Assembly: GCF_024385505.1 (NCBI RefSeq)
Contig: NZ_JANFLT010000001.1
Coordinates: 1-64,000, forward strand
Length of the DNA: 64,000 nt
Direction: 5' to 3'
From: Arthrobacter zhaoxinii
Lineage (GTDB): Bacteria > Actinomycetota > Actinomycetes > Actinomycetales > Micrococcaceae
Shown here: one piece after another, positions 46,875 through 55,101 of the stretch
Position numbering within the stretch: the first letter of the stretch is position 1
Layout of the letters: each line of letters opens with the position of its first letter
Position numbers and translations under genes: made by a program
Notes under the pieces: generated by a model
What the model saw: the letters and a program-made list of their open reading frames with translations, nothing else
What the model was told of the DNA's origin: nothing
The model's database searches: none

Positions 46875-47973
46875 GCAGCTCAGCGACGCCGTGGCGTCCT
46901 CCGATCTGGAAGCGGCTGCCCGGAACACCGGCGAAACCGCCGCGCAGGAACAGTCCGCGGCGGTTTTGTCCCCGGCGACGGGCGAAGGCCGGGTGGAAAA
47001 CCTCTCGATGCAGGGTGCCCTGAACCGTGCCCTGGCCGAAACCCTGGCGGAGGATCCCCGGGCGGTGGTCCTTGGCGAGGACGTGGGGCGCCTCGGCGGC
47101 GTCTTCCGCATCACGGACGGCCTGCAGCAGCGCTTCGGCGCCGACCGCGTCTTCGATACCCCGCTGGCGGAATCCGGCATCCTTGGGATGTCCGTGGGGC
47201 TGGCCATGGCCGGGTTCCGTCCGATCCCCGAGGTGCAGTTTGACGGCTTCGCCTACCCCGCCGTGAACCAGATTGTCACCCAGCTGGCCCGGATGAACTA
47301 CCGCAGCCGCGGCACCATGCCCATGCCGGTCACCCTGCGCGTACCGAGCTTCGGCGGCATCCGCGCCCCCGAGCACCACGGGGAGTCGCTGGAGGCGCTG
47401 TTCGCGCACGTGCCGGGCCTGAAAGTGGTTTCCCCGTCCAGCCCGCACGAGGCCTACCACCTGCTGAAACACGCCGTAGCCGTTCCGGATCCGGTGATCT
47501 TCATGGAACCGAAGTCCCGCTACTGGCAGAAGGGCGATGTGTTCCTGGACGACGCCGGCCCCCTGCAGGGTGCCAAGGTGGTCCGTCCGGGCAGGCACGT
47601 CACGCTGGTGGCGTGGGGTGCCATGGTGGCCCGCTGCCTGCAGGTGGCCGAGCTGGCCGCTGAGGACGGCATCGAGGTGGAGGTCCTGGACCTGCGCTGG
47701 CTCAAGCCGATCGACGCCGAGGGCCTGGCTGCCTCCGTGGCCCGGACCCGGCGCGCCGTCGTCGTCCATGAAGCGCCGCTGACCTCCGGTCTCGGCGCCG
47801 AAGTGGCCGCCCTGATCACGGAGCGCTGCTTCGATACCCTGCGCGCTCCGGTTGGGCGGGTCACGGGATTCGACGTACCGTATCCCTCAGGCGACCTTGA
47901 AGATGAATACATCCCGAACATCGACCGCATCCTGTTCGGGATCCAGCGAGTATTGGAGTACCGGCGTGGCTGA
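46867..47973 (+). CDS. 2-oxoacid dehydrogenase E1 beta
   Basis: A 368-residue partner subunit that completes the ThDP site. After a 55-residue polar N-terminal extension it shows MQGALNRALAETL, VVLGEDVGRLGGVFRIT, DTPLAESGILGMSVGLAMAG, RPIPEVQFDGFAYPA and the C-terminal transketolase-C region with VVVHEAPLTSGLGAEVAA. It overlaps the E1 alpha stop by eight bases and the lipoyl gene start by eight bases, so the products are coupled. Confidence 0.92.
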   Translation: MSKQLSDAVASSDLEAAARNTGETAAQEQSAAVLSPATGEGRVENLSMQGALNRALAETLAEDPRAVVLGEDVGRLGGVFRITDGLQQRFGADRVFDTPLAESGILGMSVGLAMAGFRPIPEVQFDGFAYPAVNQIVTQLARMNYRSRGTMPMPVTLRVPSFGGIRAPEHHGESLEALFAHVPGLKVVSPSSPHEAYHLLKHAVAVPDPVIFMEPKSRYWQKGDVFLDDAGPLQGAKVVRPGRHVTLVAWGAMVARCLQVAELAAEDGIEVEVLDLRWLKPIDAEGLAASVARTRRAVVVHEAPLTSGLGAEVAALITERCFDTLRAPVGRVTGFDVPYPSGDLEDEYIPNIDRILFGIQRVLEYRRG

Positions 47974-48295
47974 AATCCCCTTCCCCCTTCCCGACCTCGG
48001 CGAAGGCCTGATCGAAGCCACCGTGCTGGAGTGGCTGGTGTCCGTGGGCGACCAGGTGGAACGCAACCAGCCGCTGGTCGAGGTGGAAACCACCAAATCA
48101 GCGGTGGAGCTGCCCTCCCCGCAGGCCGGACGCGTGGCCCGCACCTACGGCGAGCCGGGTGAAACCATCAACGTGGGTGAACCGCTCATCGTCTTCGAGG
48201 TTCCGGACAACACCGCCGGCATCGTGGGCACCGTGCCGCAGGAGGCTCCGGCACGCCGCCGGGTCCGCCTGACCGCTGCACTGGACGAGGACTAA
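47966..48295 (+). CDS. Free-standing lipoyl-domain protein in place of E2
   Basis: A 109-residue protein made of one lipoyl domain (FPLPDLGEGLIEATVLEW at the start, lipoyl Lys44 in ETTKSAVELPSP, VGEPLIVFEV at the end) plus about 25 further residues. A normal E2 has over 400 residues with an E3-binding domain and a catalytic acyltransferase domain carrying HxxxDG. Neither is present. It begins with GTG inside the E1 beta end, and the next gene starts 3 bases after its stop, so it is a compact functional gene and not a broken E2. Confidence 0.85.
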   Translation: MAEIPFPLPDLGEGLIEATVLEWLVSVGDQVERNQPLVEVETTKSAVELPSPQAGRVARTYGEPGETINVGEPLIVFEVPDNTAGIVGTVPQEAPARRRVRLTAALDED

Positions 48296-48298
48296 ACA

Positions 48299-49117
48299 GT
48301 GGCCGACTACGGCTCCCTGGTGGAGGGCACCGATCCGCGCCTGCAGGTCGAGGTGACCGATCCCGACGGCGGAACGGGCGCCGCGGCGGGCGCCGGAGCG
48401 CTGCGCCCGGTGCTACTGCTGCACGGCTTTGCCTCCAGCTCGCAGCTGAACTGGCACGATTCGGGCTGGATCACGGCGCTGACCGCCGCCGGCCGCCGGG
48501 TCATCGCCGTGGACCTGCCCGGCCACGGCGGCAGTGCCGCCCCGGCGGACCGCGGCTCCTACCGCCCCAGCCGCATCCGCGCGGACCTGCTGCAGGTCCT
48601 CCAGGACGCCGGCGTCGTTCCGCTTGCCGACGGCGACCCGGCCAGCGGCCTGGACATTGTGGGGTACTCCCTCGGTTCCCGCCTCGCCTGGGAATTCGGG
48701 GCGACCCAGCCCGAGCTCGTGCACCGCATGGTGCTGGGAGGGCCCGGAAGCGGGGACCCGCTGGCGGAGTTCGACCTGGACGCCGCCCGGGAGGCAGCTG
48801 CGGGCGGGGCACCCGTGGAGGACCCGCGCACCGCCGAACTGCTGCGGATGGCACAGCTGGTCCCCGGAAATGACCTGGCCGCCCTGTTCCGGATGATCGA
48901 AGCCATCAAGGAGGAGCCCTTCTCCCCCGCAGCTGCGGTTCCGGCCATGCCGCTGCTCCTGGTGGCCGGAGACCGGGACGACTTGGCGGTGACGGCACCG
49001 GATCTGGCGGCCCTGAGCGGGCAGGCCGAGCTCCTCTCGCTGCCGGCCCGCACCCACACCAACGCCGTGACGTCGCGGGCGTTCAAGACCGCTGCCGTGG
49101 AATTCCTGGGCCGGTAG
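48299..49117 (+). CDS. Alpha/beta hydrolase linked to the lipoyl protein
   Basis: A 272-residue soluble alpha/beta hydrolase. The catalytic set looks complete: oxyanion HGF (42-44), nucleophile elbow GYSLG (Ser124), an acid in AGDRDD (225-228) and His253 in ARTHTNAV. The GTG lies 3 bases after the lipoyl gene stop. Acetoin-dehydrogenase E2 proteins are described with a lipoyl domain fused to an alpha/beta hydrolase; here the same two modules are separate genes. It may act on the acyl-lipoyl intermediate, or have an independent ester or thioester substrate. Confidence 0.85.
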   Translation: MADYGSLVEGTDPRLQVEVTDPDGGTGAAAGAGALRPVLLLHGFASSSQLNWHDSGWITALTAAGRRVIAVDLPGHGGSAAPADRGSYRPSRIRADLLQVLQDAGVVPLADGDPASGLDIVGYSLGSRLAWEFGATQPELVHRMVLGGPGSGDPLAEFDLDAAREAAAGGAPVEDPRTAELLRMAQLVPGNDLAALFRMIEAIKEEPFSPAAAVPAMPLLLVAGDRDDLAVTAPDLAALSGQAELLSLPARTHTNAVTSRAFKTAAVEFLGR

Positions 49118-49210
49118 CCCTCCCTGCACGGGTTACAGCTTCATCACAGAGCCGGACTGTCCCGCCGACACGCATCTGCGCGGGCTACGATGGAAGGGTC
49201 GGCGGGCTAG

Positions 49211-49228
49211 CAATCAGCCTGCTGATTG
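49211..49228 (+). promoter_or_regulatory. Hairpin in the kinase 5' region
   Basis: CAATCAG-CCTG-CTGATTG is a perfect 7-bp dyad, 40 bases before the kinase start codon. It may be an operator or an RNA hairpin in the untranslated leader. Confidence 0.35.
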
Positions 49229-49268
49229 TTTCGGCTTGAGATCATTTACCCCCCAAGGGAGGACACCC

Positions 49269-50228
49269 GTGGATGTACTCCTGGGCCACCGCTACCGCAC
49301 CACCGAACTCATCGGATCCGGCGGTACTGCCGCGGTCTACCGGGCGGTGGATGAGAACCTTGGCCGGGAAGTAGCCGTCAAGCTTTTCAGCGTGGGGATC
49401 AGCGAGGACGACGAAGACCGCCGCCAGCAAACCGAGATGCAGCTGCTGGCTACGCTGAACCATCCCGGACTGGTCACCCTGCTGGATGCCGGTGTCACCG
49501 TGGACGACGAGGGACGCAGCTCCAGCTTCCTGGTGATGGAACTCGTGGACGGACCCGACCTGCGCGGGACGCTCAAGGAAGGTCCGCTCTCCTCCTCGGC
49601 AACGGCAGCACTGGGTGCCGACCTGGCGGACGCCCTGAACTACATCCACAGCAACGGGGTCATCCACCGCGATGTGAAACCCGCGAACATCCTGCTGTTC
49701 CCGCAGGAGGATATGGATACCCGCCTGTATCCGCGGCTCACGGACTTCGGGATTGCCCGGATGATGGAAGCCACCATGGCGACCGCCCACGGTGCCACCA
49801 TCGGGACCGCGAATTACCTGAGCCCGGAACAGGCCCAGGGCTCCGCCGTGGATCCGCGCACCGATGTCTACTCCCTCGGCCTGGTGCTCCTGGAGTGCCT
49901 CACCGGGGAAAAGGCGTTCCCCGGACCGATCGTGGAATCGGCCGTGGCACGGCTGCTCCGCGACCCCGAGATTCCGGAGTGGGTCGGTGCCGACTGGACC
50001 GCCGTCCTGCGTGCCATGACCTCCCGCCTGGTGGACGCCCGCCCCGAGGCCCACGAAGCAGCGGTGGCGCTGCGCTCCCTGGCGTCCGAAGCGATGGTGC
50101 TGGACGGACCCGGCACCGCCCCGTCGTCGGACGCGTTTCCGGCCAATGACCCCGTCACCGGCGAAGGCGTCACCACGGGCAACATCTACATTCCGGCGCC
50201 GCCGCAGCACGCACCCAGCCTCGGCTAA
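49269..50228 (+). CDS. Soluble Ser/Thr protein kinase
   Basis: A 319-residue Hanks-type kinase. The Gly loop is GSGGTAAVY (from residue 17), with ATP Lys38 in EVAVKLF, catalytic HRDVKPANILL (Asp135), DFG (159-161), an activation segment with several Thr (TMATAHGATIGTANYLSPEQAQG) and DVYSLGLVLLECLTG. The catalytic domain fills about 275 residues, and a disordered Pro/Thr-rich tail ends at 319. No transmembrane or PASTA segment is present, unlike PknB. The GTG start follows GGGAGGAC. No phosphatase gene is adjacent. Confidence 0.92.
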   Translation: MDVLLGHRYRTTELIGSGGTAAVYRAVDENLGREVAVKLFSVGISEDDEDRRQQTEMQLLATLNHPGLVTLLDAGVTVDDEGRSSSFLVMELVDGPDLRGTLKEGPLSSSATAALGADLADALNYIHSNGVIHRDVKPANILLFPQEDMDTRLYPRLTDFGIARMMEATMATAHGATIGTANYLSPEQAQGSAVDPRTDVYSLGLVLLECLTGEKAFPGPIVESAVARLLRDPEIPEWVGADWTAVLRAMTSRLVDARPEAHEAAVALRSLASEAMVLDGPGTAPSSDAFPANDPVTGEGVTTGNIYIPAPPQHAPSLG

Positions 50229-50245
50229 GCAGGCATGGATTAACC

Positions 50246-50279
50246 AAAAAGGATCGGTCCCGCGGGACCGATCCTTTTT
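50246..50279. terminator. Bidirectional terminator
   Basis: AAAAAGGATCGGTCCCG and CGGGACCGATCCTTTTT form a perfect palindrome with A and T runs on either side, between the kinase (+) and the small acidic gene (-). Confidence 0.92.
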
Positions 50280-50295
50280 GTTAAGCCAGGGAAGG

Positions 50296-50466
50296 CTACT
50301 TGCCGTCGTCGGCCGCTTCATCCTCTTCGGGTTCAAAGTTCGAGGCTTCTTCGGTGCTCGCGGCAGCGATACCGTCCTCGCTCTGGGGGATGGTGCCTTC
50401 GGGGCCGCCCTGCGAACCTGTCTTCGACTGGTCCCCCTGGCCGGCTTCCTTTTCGGTATTTCCCAT
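50296..50466 (-). CDS. Small acidic hypothetical protein, 56 aa
   Basis: A short frame from an ATG with a near-ideal ribosome site (AAAGGAGAT, six bases upstream) to TAG. The product begins MGNTEKEAGQGDQSK and ends EPEEDEAADDGK. It is rich in Glu, Asp, Gly and Ser with almost no large hydrophobic residues, so it is probably disordered and strongly acidic. It ends next to a shared intrinsic terminator and lies downstream of the MFS gene. The function is unknown; stress-type small disordered proteins are one possibility. Confidence 0.7.
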   Translation of the reverse strand: MGNTEKEAGQGDQSKTGSQGGPEGTIPQSEDGIAAASTEEASNFEPEEDEAADDGK

Positions 50467-50554
50467 GGTGTATCTCCTTTGTCATGCTCTGGCCTGCTTA
50501 TTCGATACTAGGCCAACCGTGGCCCAGCCAACACCTGCGAGCCGTTCCGGCTAC

Positions 50555-50603
50555 CGTTGGCTCAGGCGGCCGGGGTTCAGGCGGCCGTTGGCTCAGGCGG
50601 CCG
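50555..50603. repeat. Short direct repeats at the MFS 3' end
   Basis: CGTTGGCTCAGGCGGCCG occurs at 50555-50572 and 50586-50603 (period 31), with a third partial copy (TTCAGGCGGCCG) between them. The MFS stop codon lies in the right copy. Confidence 0.75.
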
Positions 50604-51927
50604 TCCGCTTCCGGGCGGCGCGGACCGCGAACAGGCTCAGCAGCAGCAGTGCTGCCGCCGAGGCGGCCGGAACGATGAAGGCGTGGCTGTAGCCGTAGGA
50701 GTCCGCCAGCCGGCCGGCGACGGAGGAACCCAGCGCCGTGCCGGTGACGACGCCGCTGGCCAGCATGGTCATCACGGTACCCATCAGTTCGCGCGGGGCC
50801 ACAATGGCGCCGATGCCGAAAATGCTGACCATGGTCGGCCCCACGGGGAGGCCCAGGACCATCAGCACCACAACCATGGTGCCGATGCTGGAGGGCAGGA
50901 ACAGGAGCAGGGTAAATGCCAGCATCGCCGCGGCGCACAGGACCCAGCGGCCGGCGGTGCCGAAACGCTCGGGCCAGAAGGCGACGGACAGGGCGGCAAC
51001 GGCGGAACTCAAAGCCATGGCCGCGTAGATCAGGCCGGCGGACGTGGCCATGTCGAAGCTGCCGGCAAACGCCGTGAGACTGGTCTGCGTGGACCCGAAG
51101 AACGAGCCCATGGCCACCATGCCGAGCACCGGGACCATGATCAACAGCCACTGCGGACGTACCTGCGGGGCCGGTGCTTCCGGTACCGGAGCGCCCTGTA
51201 CTGCTCCCTTGCGGGAGAGCTTCCGGCGGCGTGAGGTGGGGACAACGTGGTCCACAGTGTGGTGGACGGCAAAGGCGGTCACCATGCTCGCGGTCAGCAC
51301 TGCCGCCAGCGCAAGCGGCAGCCAGGGGGCGACGGCGGCGGCAAGCAGACCCACGAGGGCCGGGCCGAGCACGAAGGTCAATTCGTCCGCGGTGCCTTCG
51401 TAGGCCAGGGCGGTGTCCATCTCGCGGCCCTGCGGACGGCGGGAGGTCATGGCCATCCAGCGGACTCGCGCCATGGGGCCGACCTGCGGGCAGGAAGCGC
51501 CCATGAACAGTGCGGCCGCAAGCATCCAGAACGGCGCGTCGGACGGGTCCAGGAGCGCCGCGGACAGGAGGAACAGGCCGATGGCGACGGGGTTCAGGAC
51601 GGCGGTGCCCAGGAGAACCGGACGCTGTCCGATCCGGTCCGCCAGGTACCCGAGCAGCGGGGCACCGATCGCGGACCCGATGCCCACGCCGCCGGCGGCG
51701 AAGCCGCCCAGCGCGTAGGACCCGGAAACTTCGGTAATGAGGGTGAGCGCCCCGACCGTGAGCATGGCCAGGGGCAGCCGTGCGAGGAAGGCAATGGGGA
51801 AGAAGGATTTGCCGGCCAGCGCGAAGATCGCCTGGTAACGGCCGCCGGGACCCGGACTTTTCGCCGGGTCGGCAGGGATGGGATCAAGGCTTGGCGCCTG
51901 AGCGGGGGTGGAGGTGTCTTGGGTCAT
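50593..51927 (-). CDS. MFS transporter
   Basis: A 444-residue major facilitator with 12 hydrophobic segments. The loop 2-3 motif is seen as GYLADRIGQRPVLLG. A central basic loop follows helix 6 (VVPTSRRRKLSRKG). The start at 51927 (MTQDTSTPA) gives a Pro-rich cytosolic tail before helix 1. The export substrate is unknown; drug or sugar efflux is plausible. Its gene ends in short repeats, and the acidic 56-residue protein is encoded downstream on the same strand. Confidence 0.88.
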   Translation of the reverse strand: MTQDTSTPAQAPSLDPIPADPAKSPGPGGRYQAIFALAGKSFFPIAFLARLPLAMLTVGALTLITEVSGSYALGGFAAGGVGIGSAIGAPLLGYLADRIGQRPVLLGTAVLNPVAIGLFLLSAALLDPSDAPFWMLAAALFMGASCPQVGPMARVRWMAMTSRRPQGREMDTALAYEGTADELTFVLGPALVGLLAAAVAPWLPLALAAVLTASMVTAFAVHHTVDHVVPTSRRRKLSRKGAVQGAPVPEAPAPQVRPQWLLIMVPVLGMVAMGSFFGSTQTSLTAFAGSFDMATSAGLIYAAMALSSAVAALSVAFWPERFGTAGRWVLCAAAMLAFTLLLFLPSSIGTMVVVLMVLGLPVGPTMVSIFGIGAIVAPRELMGTVMTMLASGVVTGTALGSSVAGRLADSYGYSHAFIVPAASAAALLLLSLFAVRAARKRTAA

Positions 51928-52041
51928 GGTGCGGTATCCAGGTACGTCGAACCGCACACCGTCCCCCCTCCCGGTGTGCCCGACCCTTGTTCGGAGTCGA
52001 TTTTACCCACGCCGGGCCGGTGGACCTAACCGGTCAGCGCA

Positions 52042-55000
52042 TCACCTGCTGAGGAGGTCCCCGGCGCTGTAGCGGACCGAGGAACCGTTGCGCCCCTTGA
52101 TGATCTGGAGCTGCGCCGGGATCCGCTGTTTCATTTCCGCCACGTGGCTGACCAGCCCGACCACACGCCCGCCGTCGCGCAGGCCTTCCAGGGCATCCAT
52201 AACCTCTTCCAGGGACTGCTCGTCAAGGCTGCCGAACCCTTCATCCACGAACAGCGTTTCAATGTTCACGCCGCCGGCCTCCTGCTGGACGACGTCGGCC
52301 AGGCCCAGGGCGAGGGCCAGCGACGCCATGAAGCTTTCCCCGCCGGAGAGGGTGGAGGTGTCCCGGCGCTGTCCGGTCCATTCGTCGGTGACGTGCAGGC
52401 CCAGTCCTGCCTTGCGGTTGCCGGACTTCGAATCACTGTGGACCAGGGCATACCGGCCGCCGGTCATGGCGGCGAGCCGCTCCGTGGCTGCCGCCGCGAC
52501 CTGTTCCAGCCGGGCGGCCAGGACGTAGGTGCTCAGCGTCATCTTGTATTCGTTTTCACCTCCGCCGCGGGCAGTATCCGCAACCGACTGCAGCAGGTCC
52601 CGGCGGGCGCGCAGGGGCGCGGTGCGTTCGAGCGCCTCTTCCAGTTCGGCGGAGTATTCCGCGAGCCGGACGGCCGAGTCTTCGAGCAGGCGGACCAGCA
52701 GCCCCGCTTCCTCCTGGGCCCTGCGCGCCTCCGCTGCCTGCTCTGCGGCTTCTGCCACGTCTTCCTCGTTCGGCACTGCGAGCGGCTCCCCCGATGCATC
52801 TTCCGGATCCGCCGCAGACTGGGCTTCCCGGCGCACCAGCAGCCGGCGGCCCTGCTCTTCCCAGTCCGAGACCGCCTTGGCGTAGGCGTCGGCAGTGCCG
52901 GCATCCACCAAAGCGGCGGTGACCTCGGCAGCCGTGGCAAAGGACGTTCCGGCCAGTGCCGCATCCAGTTCCGCCCCCACGCGTTCCGACTCGTCGTCGG
53001 CCGCGGCTGCGGCACCGGCCGCTTCCCGTGCTGCAGCGGCAAGCTCCGCGAATGCGGTGAGGGACCGGACCCGTTCGCTGATGCTGTCAAACCCCTGCAA
53101 CGCCGCGGCAATGCGGTCCGAGAGTTCTGCTGCCTGTTCCCGTGCCGCGGCGGCACGGGAATCCGCCTGTGCGGCGGAAATGAGCGCTTCGGAACGTGTG
53201 CTCTCCGCTGCTGCCAGCTCCGCCCCGATGTCGGCCAGTCGGCGTTCGGCCTCTGCCAGCGCCCGGACGGCGCCGCGGGCCTGCTCCAAATCGGCTCGGG
53301 CCGCATCCAGTTGTTCCTGCGCAGACTCAGGGTCTCCCGCTCCGCCGCGGGCACGAAGCGCCGCAGCTTCCTCGGCAGCTGTGCCGGCCAGGTGCCTTGC
53401 CTCGTCGTAGGCGGCCTCCGCCTTGGCCGCACGCTTCTTCGCTTCCTGCTCGGCCTCCCGGGTTGCCGGTGCCTCACCGTCCGGCAGCGCCGCCGGATGC
53501 GGGTGCTCCAGTCCCCCGCAGACCGGGCACGGCGCACCGTCTGCGAGTTCCTGGGCCAGCTCGGCAGCGGCCTGGTCCAGTCTTGCCTGCAGCAGGTCCT
53601 GCCACGCCTGGCGCAGGTCCTGGTAGTCCTGGCGGGCGTCCGCTGCGGCCTTGCCGGCAACCTCCGCGCGGGTGCTTGCGGCGGCGTAGCTGCTTATGGT
53701 TGCCACCAGCTCTTCGGCCGCGGACAGGGCGGTTTCGGCCCGGGTTTCCCCCTCCGCCAGGCGTGCCAGCCCGGCTGCTTCCCCGCCCAGCCCGGTCTCC
53801 TCCGCCCGCAGCGACGTCAGTGCCGTCACTGCCTCGGCGGCCTGCGCCCGGTACCCCTCGGCGGCTTCCATCTCCGCCGCGGCGCGGGTGAGCAGGGCGG
53901 AAGCGCGCTCCTCGTCTTCGAGGGCTGCACGGGCAGCCGCGAGGTCCGTACCGACCCGTGCCGGCAGGCCGTCCGGCAGTGCCTTTCCGGCGTCCGGGAG
54001 GACGTTGTAGGCCGGAGCGAGGGTATGGGCGGCCAGATCCTGCAGGGCATCGGCGGCTTCCGCCCGGCGGGTTGCCGCCCGCTGCGCGGCCGTCTCCGCC
54101 GTCCGGACGGTGCCTGCCAGCACGGACGCAGCGGCGTGGGTCTGAAGCGCTGCCCGCTGCGGTTCAATCTCCGCTTCAGCCCGGGCATGTTCGGCTTCCT
54201 CCCGGATCAGCTGCTGCAGCGCCAGCCCGCGGGCACGCCGGTGCTCGAACTCCTGCAGGTGCTTCTCGGCGCGTTCGCGTGCCGTCCGCAGTTCCGTGAG
54301 TTCCTTCCGGGCCGAAGCGCTGCGGAATTCCAGCTCCGCCCGGAACTGTTCAAGTTCCGCCTCTCCCTCATCGGGCCCGACGGCGCCGTCCCCGGCCCCG
54401 CTGCCGGCTGCCAATTCATCGCGGTAACGGCGGATTTCATCCCGTGCACGCAGCAGCACATGCTCGGACCGGGACTGCGCTGCCTCAAAGCGGTCCGTGG
54501 CTTCGACCAGCTCGGCCTTAAGCCGGCGTTCAATGTCTTCGAACCTGGAGGTGCCGAACAGCTGCTGCAGCAACTGCTCGCGGGAGGCCGCATCGGCACG
54601 CAGGAAAGCGGCAAAATCGCCCTGGGGCAGCATCACCACCTTGGTGAACTGCTCCCTGTTCATCCCGAGCAGTTCGGTGATTTCCGCGCCGGCTTCATCG
54701 TTGCGGGAAGACTTTTCCACCCATGCCCCGTCAACGAATTCCCGCAGCAGTGTCTTGGCCTGCTCGGTCACGGTGCTTTTCCCGCCGGCACGCTTGGCGG
54801 GGCGTTCCCACTGCGGGCTCCGGGCCACGTCAAAGCGCCGGACTCCTGAACTGAATTCCAGGACCACCTCGGGGGCGGTGTCCTGGTCGGCGTGGTCGCT
54901 GCGCAGCCGCCGTCCCTGCTGCCGGGCTCCCGGCACACTGCCGTAGAGGGCGAAGCAGATGGCGTCGAGCACGCTGGTCTTGCCGGCGCCCGTGGGTCCG

Positions 55001-55101
55001 TTCAGCAGGAAGAGCCCGTGGGCGCCGAGCTCGTCGAAGTCGATGGTCTGGCGGTCCGCGAAGGGGCCGAAAGCCTGCATTTCCAGGCGGTGGATTCTCA
55101 C
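52042..55101 (-). CDS. sbcC: Exonuclease subunit SbcC
   Basis: A 1019-residue SMC-like ATPase, the partner of SbcD in cutting hairpins and DNA ends. It starts IHRLEMQAFGPFADRQTIDF with Walker A NGPTGAGKTS. Long coiled coils rich in Ala/Glu/Arg surround the zinc hook CPVCGG near the middle. The C-terminal lobe has the signature TLSGGESFMASLALALGLAD and Walker B ETLFVDEGFGSLD. Its ATG overlaps the sbcD stop (ATGA). Confidence 0.95.
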   Translation of the reverse strand: MRIHRLEMQAFGPFADRQTIDFDELGAHGLFLLNGPTGAGKTSVLDAICFALYGSVPGARQQGRRLRSDHADQDTAPEVVLEFSSGVRRFDVARSPQWERPAKRAGGKSTVTEQAKTLLREFVDGAWVEKSSRNDEAGAEITELLGMNREQFTKVVMLPQGDFAAFLRADAASREQLLQQLFGTSRFEDIERRLKAELVEATDRFEAAQSRSEHVLLRARDEIRRYRDELAAGSGAGDGAVGPDEGEAELEQFRAELEFRSASARKELTELRTARERAEKHLQEFEHRRARGLALQQLIREEAEHARAEAEIEPQRAALQTHAAASVLAGTVRTAETAAQRAATRRAEAADALQDLAAHTLAPAYNVLPDAGKALPDGLPARVGTDLAAARAALEDEERASALLTRAAAEMEAAEGYRAQAAEAVTALTSLRAEETGLGGEAAGLARLAEGETRAETALSAAEELVATISSYAAASTRAEVAGKAAADARQDYQDLRQAWQDLLQARLDQAAAELAQELADGAPCPVCGGLEHPHPAALPDGEAPATREAEQEAKKRAAKAEAAYDEARHLAGTAAEEAAALRARGGAGDPESAQEQLDAARADLEQARGAVRALAEAERRLADIGAELAAAESTRSEALISAAQADSRAAAAREQAAELSDRIAAALQGFDSISERVRSLTAFAELAAAAREAAGAAAAADDESERVGAELDAALAGTSFATAAEVTAALVDAGTADAYAKAVSDWEEQGRRLLVRREAQSAADPEDASGEPLAVPNEEDVAEAAEQAAEARRAQEEAGLLVRLLEDSAVRLAEYSAELEEALERTAPLRARRDLLQSVADTARGGGENEYKMTLSTYVLAARLEQVAAAATERLAAMTGGRYALVHSDSKSGNRKAGLGLHVTDEWTGQRRDTSTLSGGESFMASLALALGLADVVQQEAGGVNIETLFVDEGFGSLDEQSLEEVMDALEGLRDGGRVVGLVSHVAEMKQRIPAQLQIIKGRNGSSVRYSAGDLLSR

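Noticed and set aside
47966-48295. Lipoyl gene as a frameshifted, full-length E2
   Set aside because: The hydrolase gene begins 3 bases after the stop, leaving no remnant of E3-binding or acyltransferase domains in any frame.
52144-54849. 901-codon open frame antisense to sbcC
   Set aside because: It lies entirely within sbcC, and its Cys/Arg/Phe-rich product reflects reversed coiled-coil codons.
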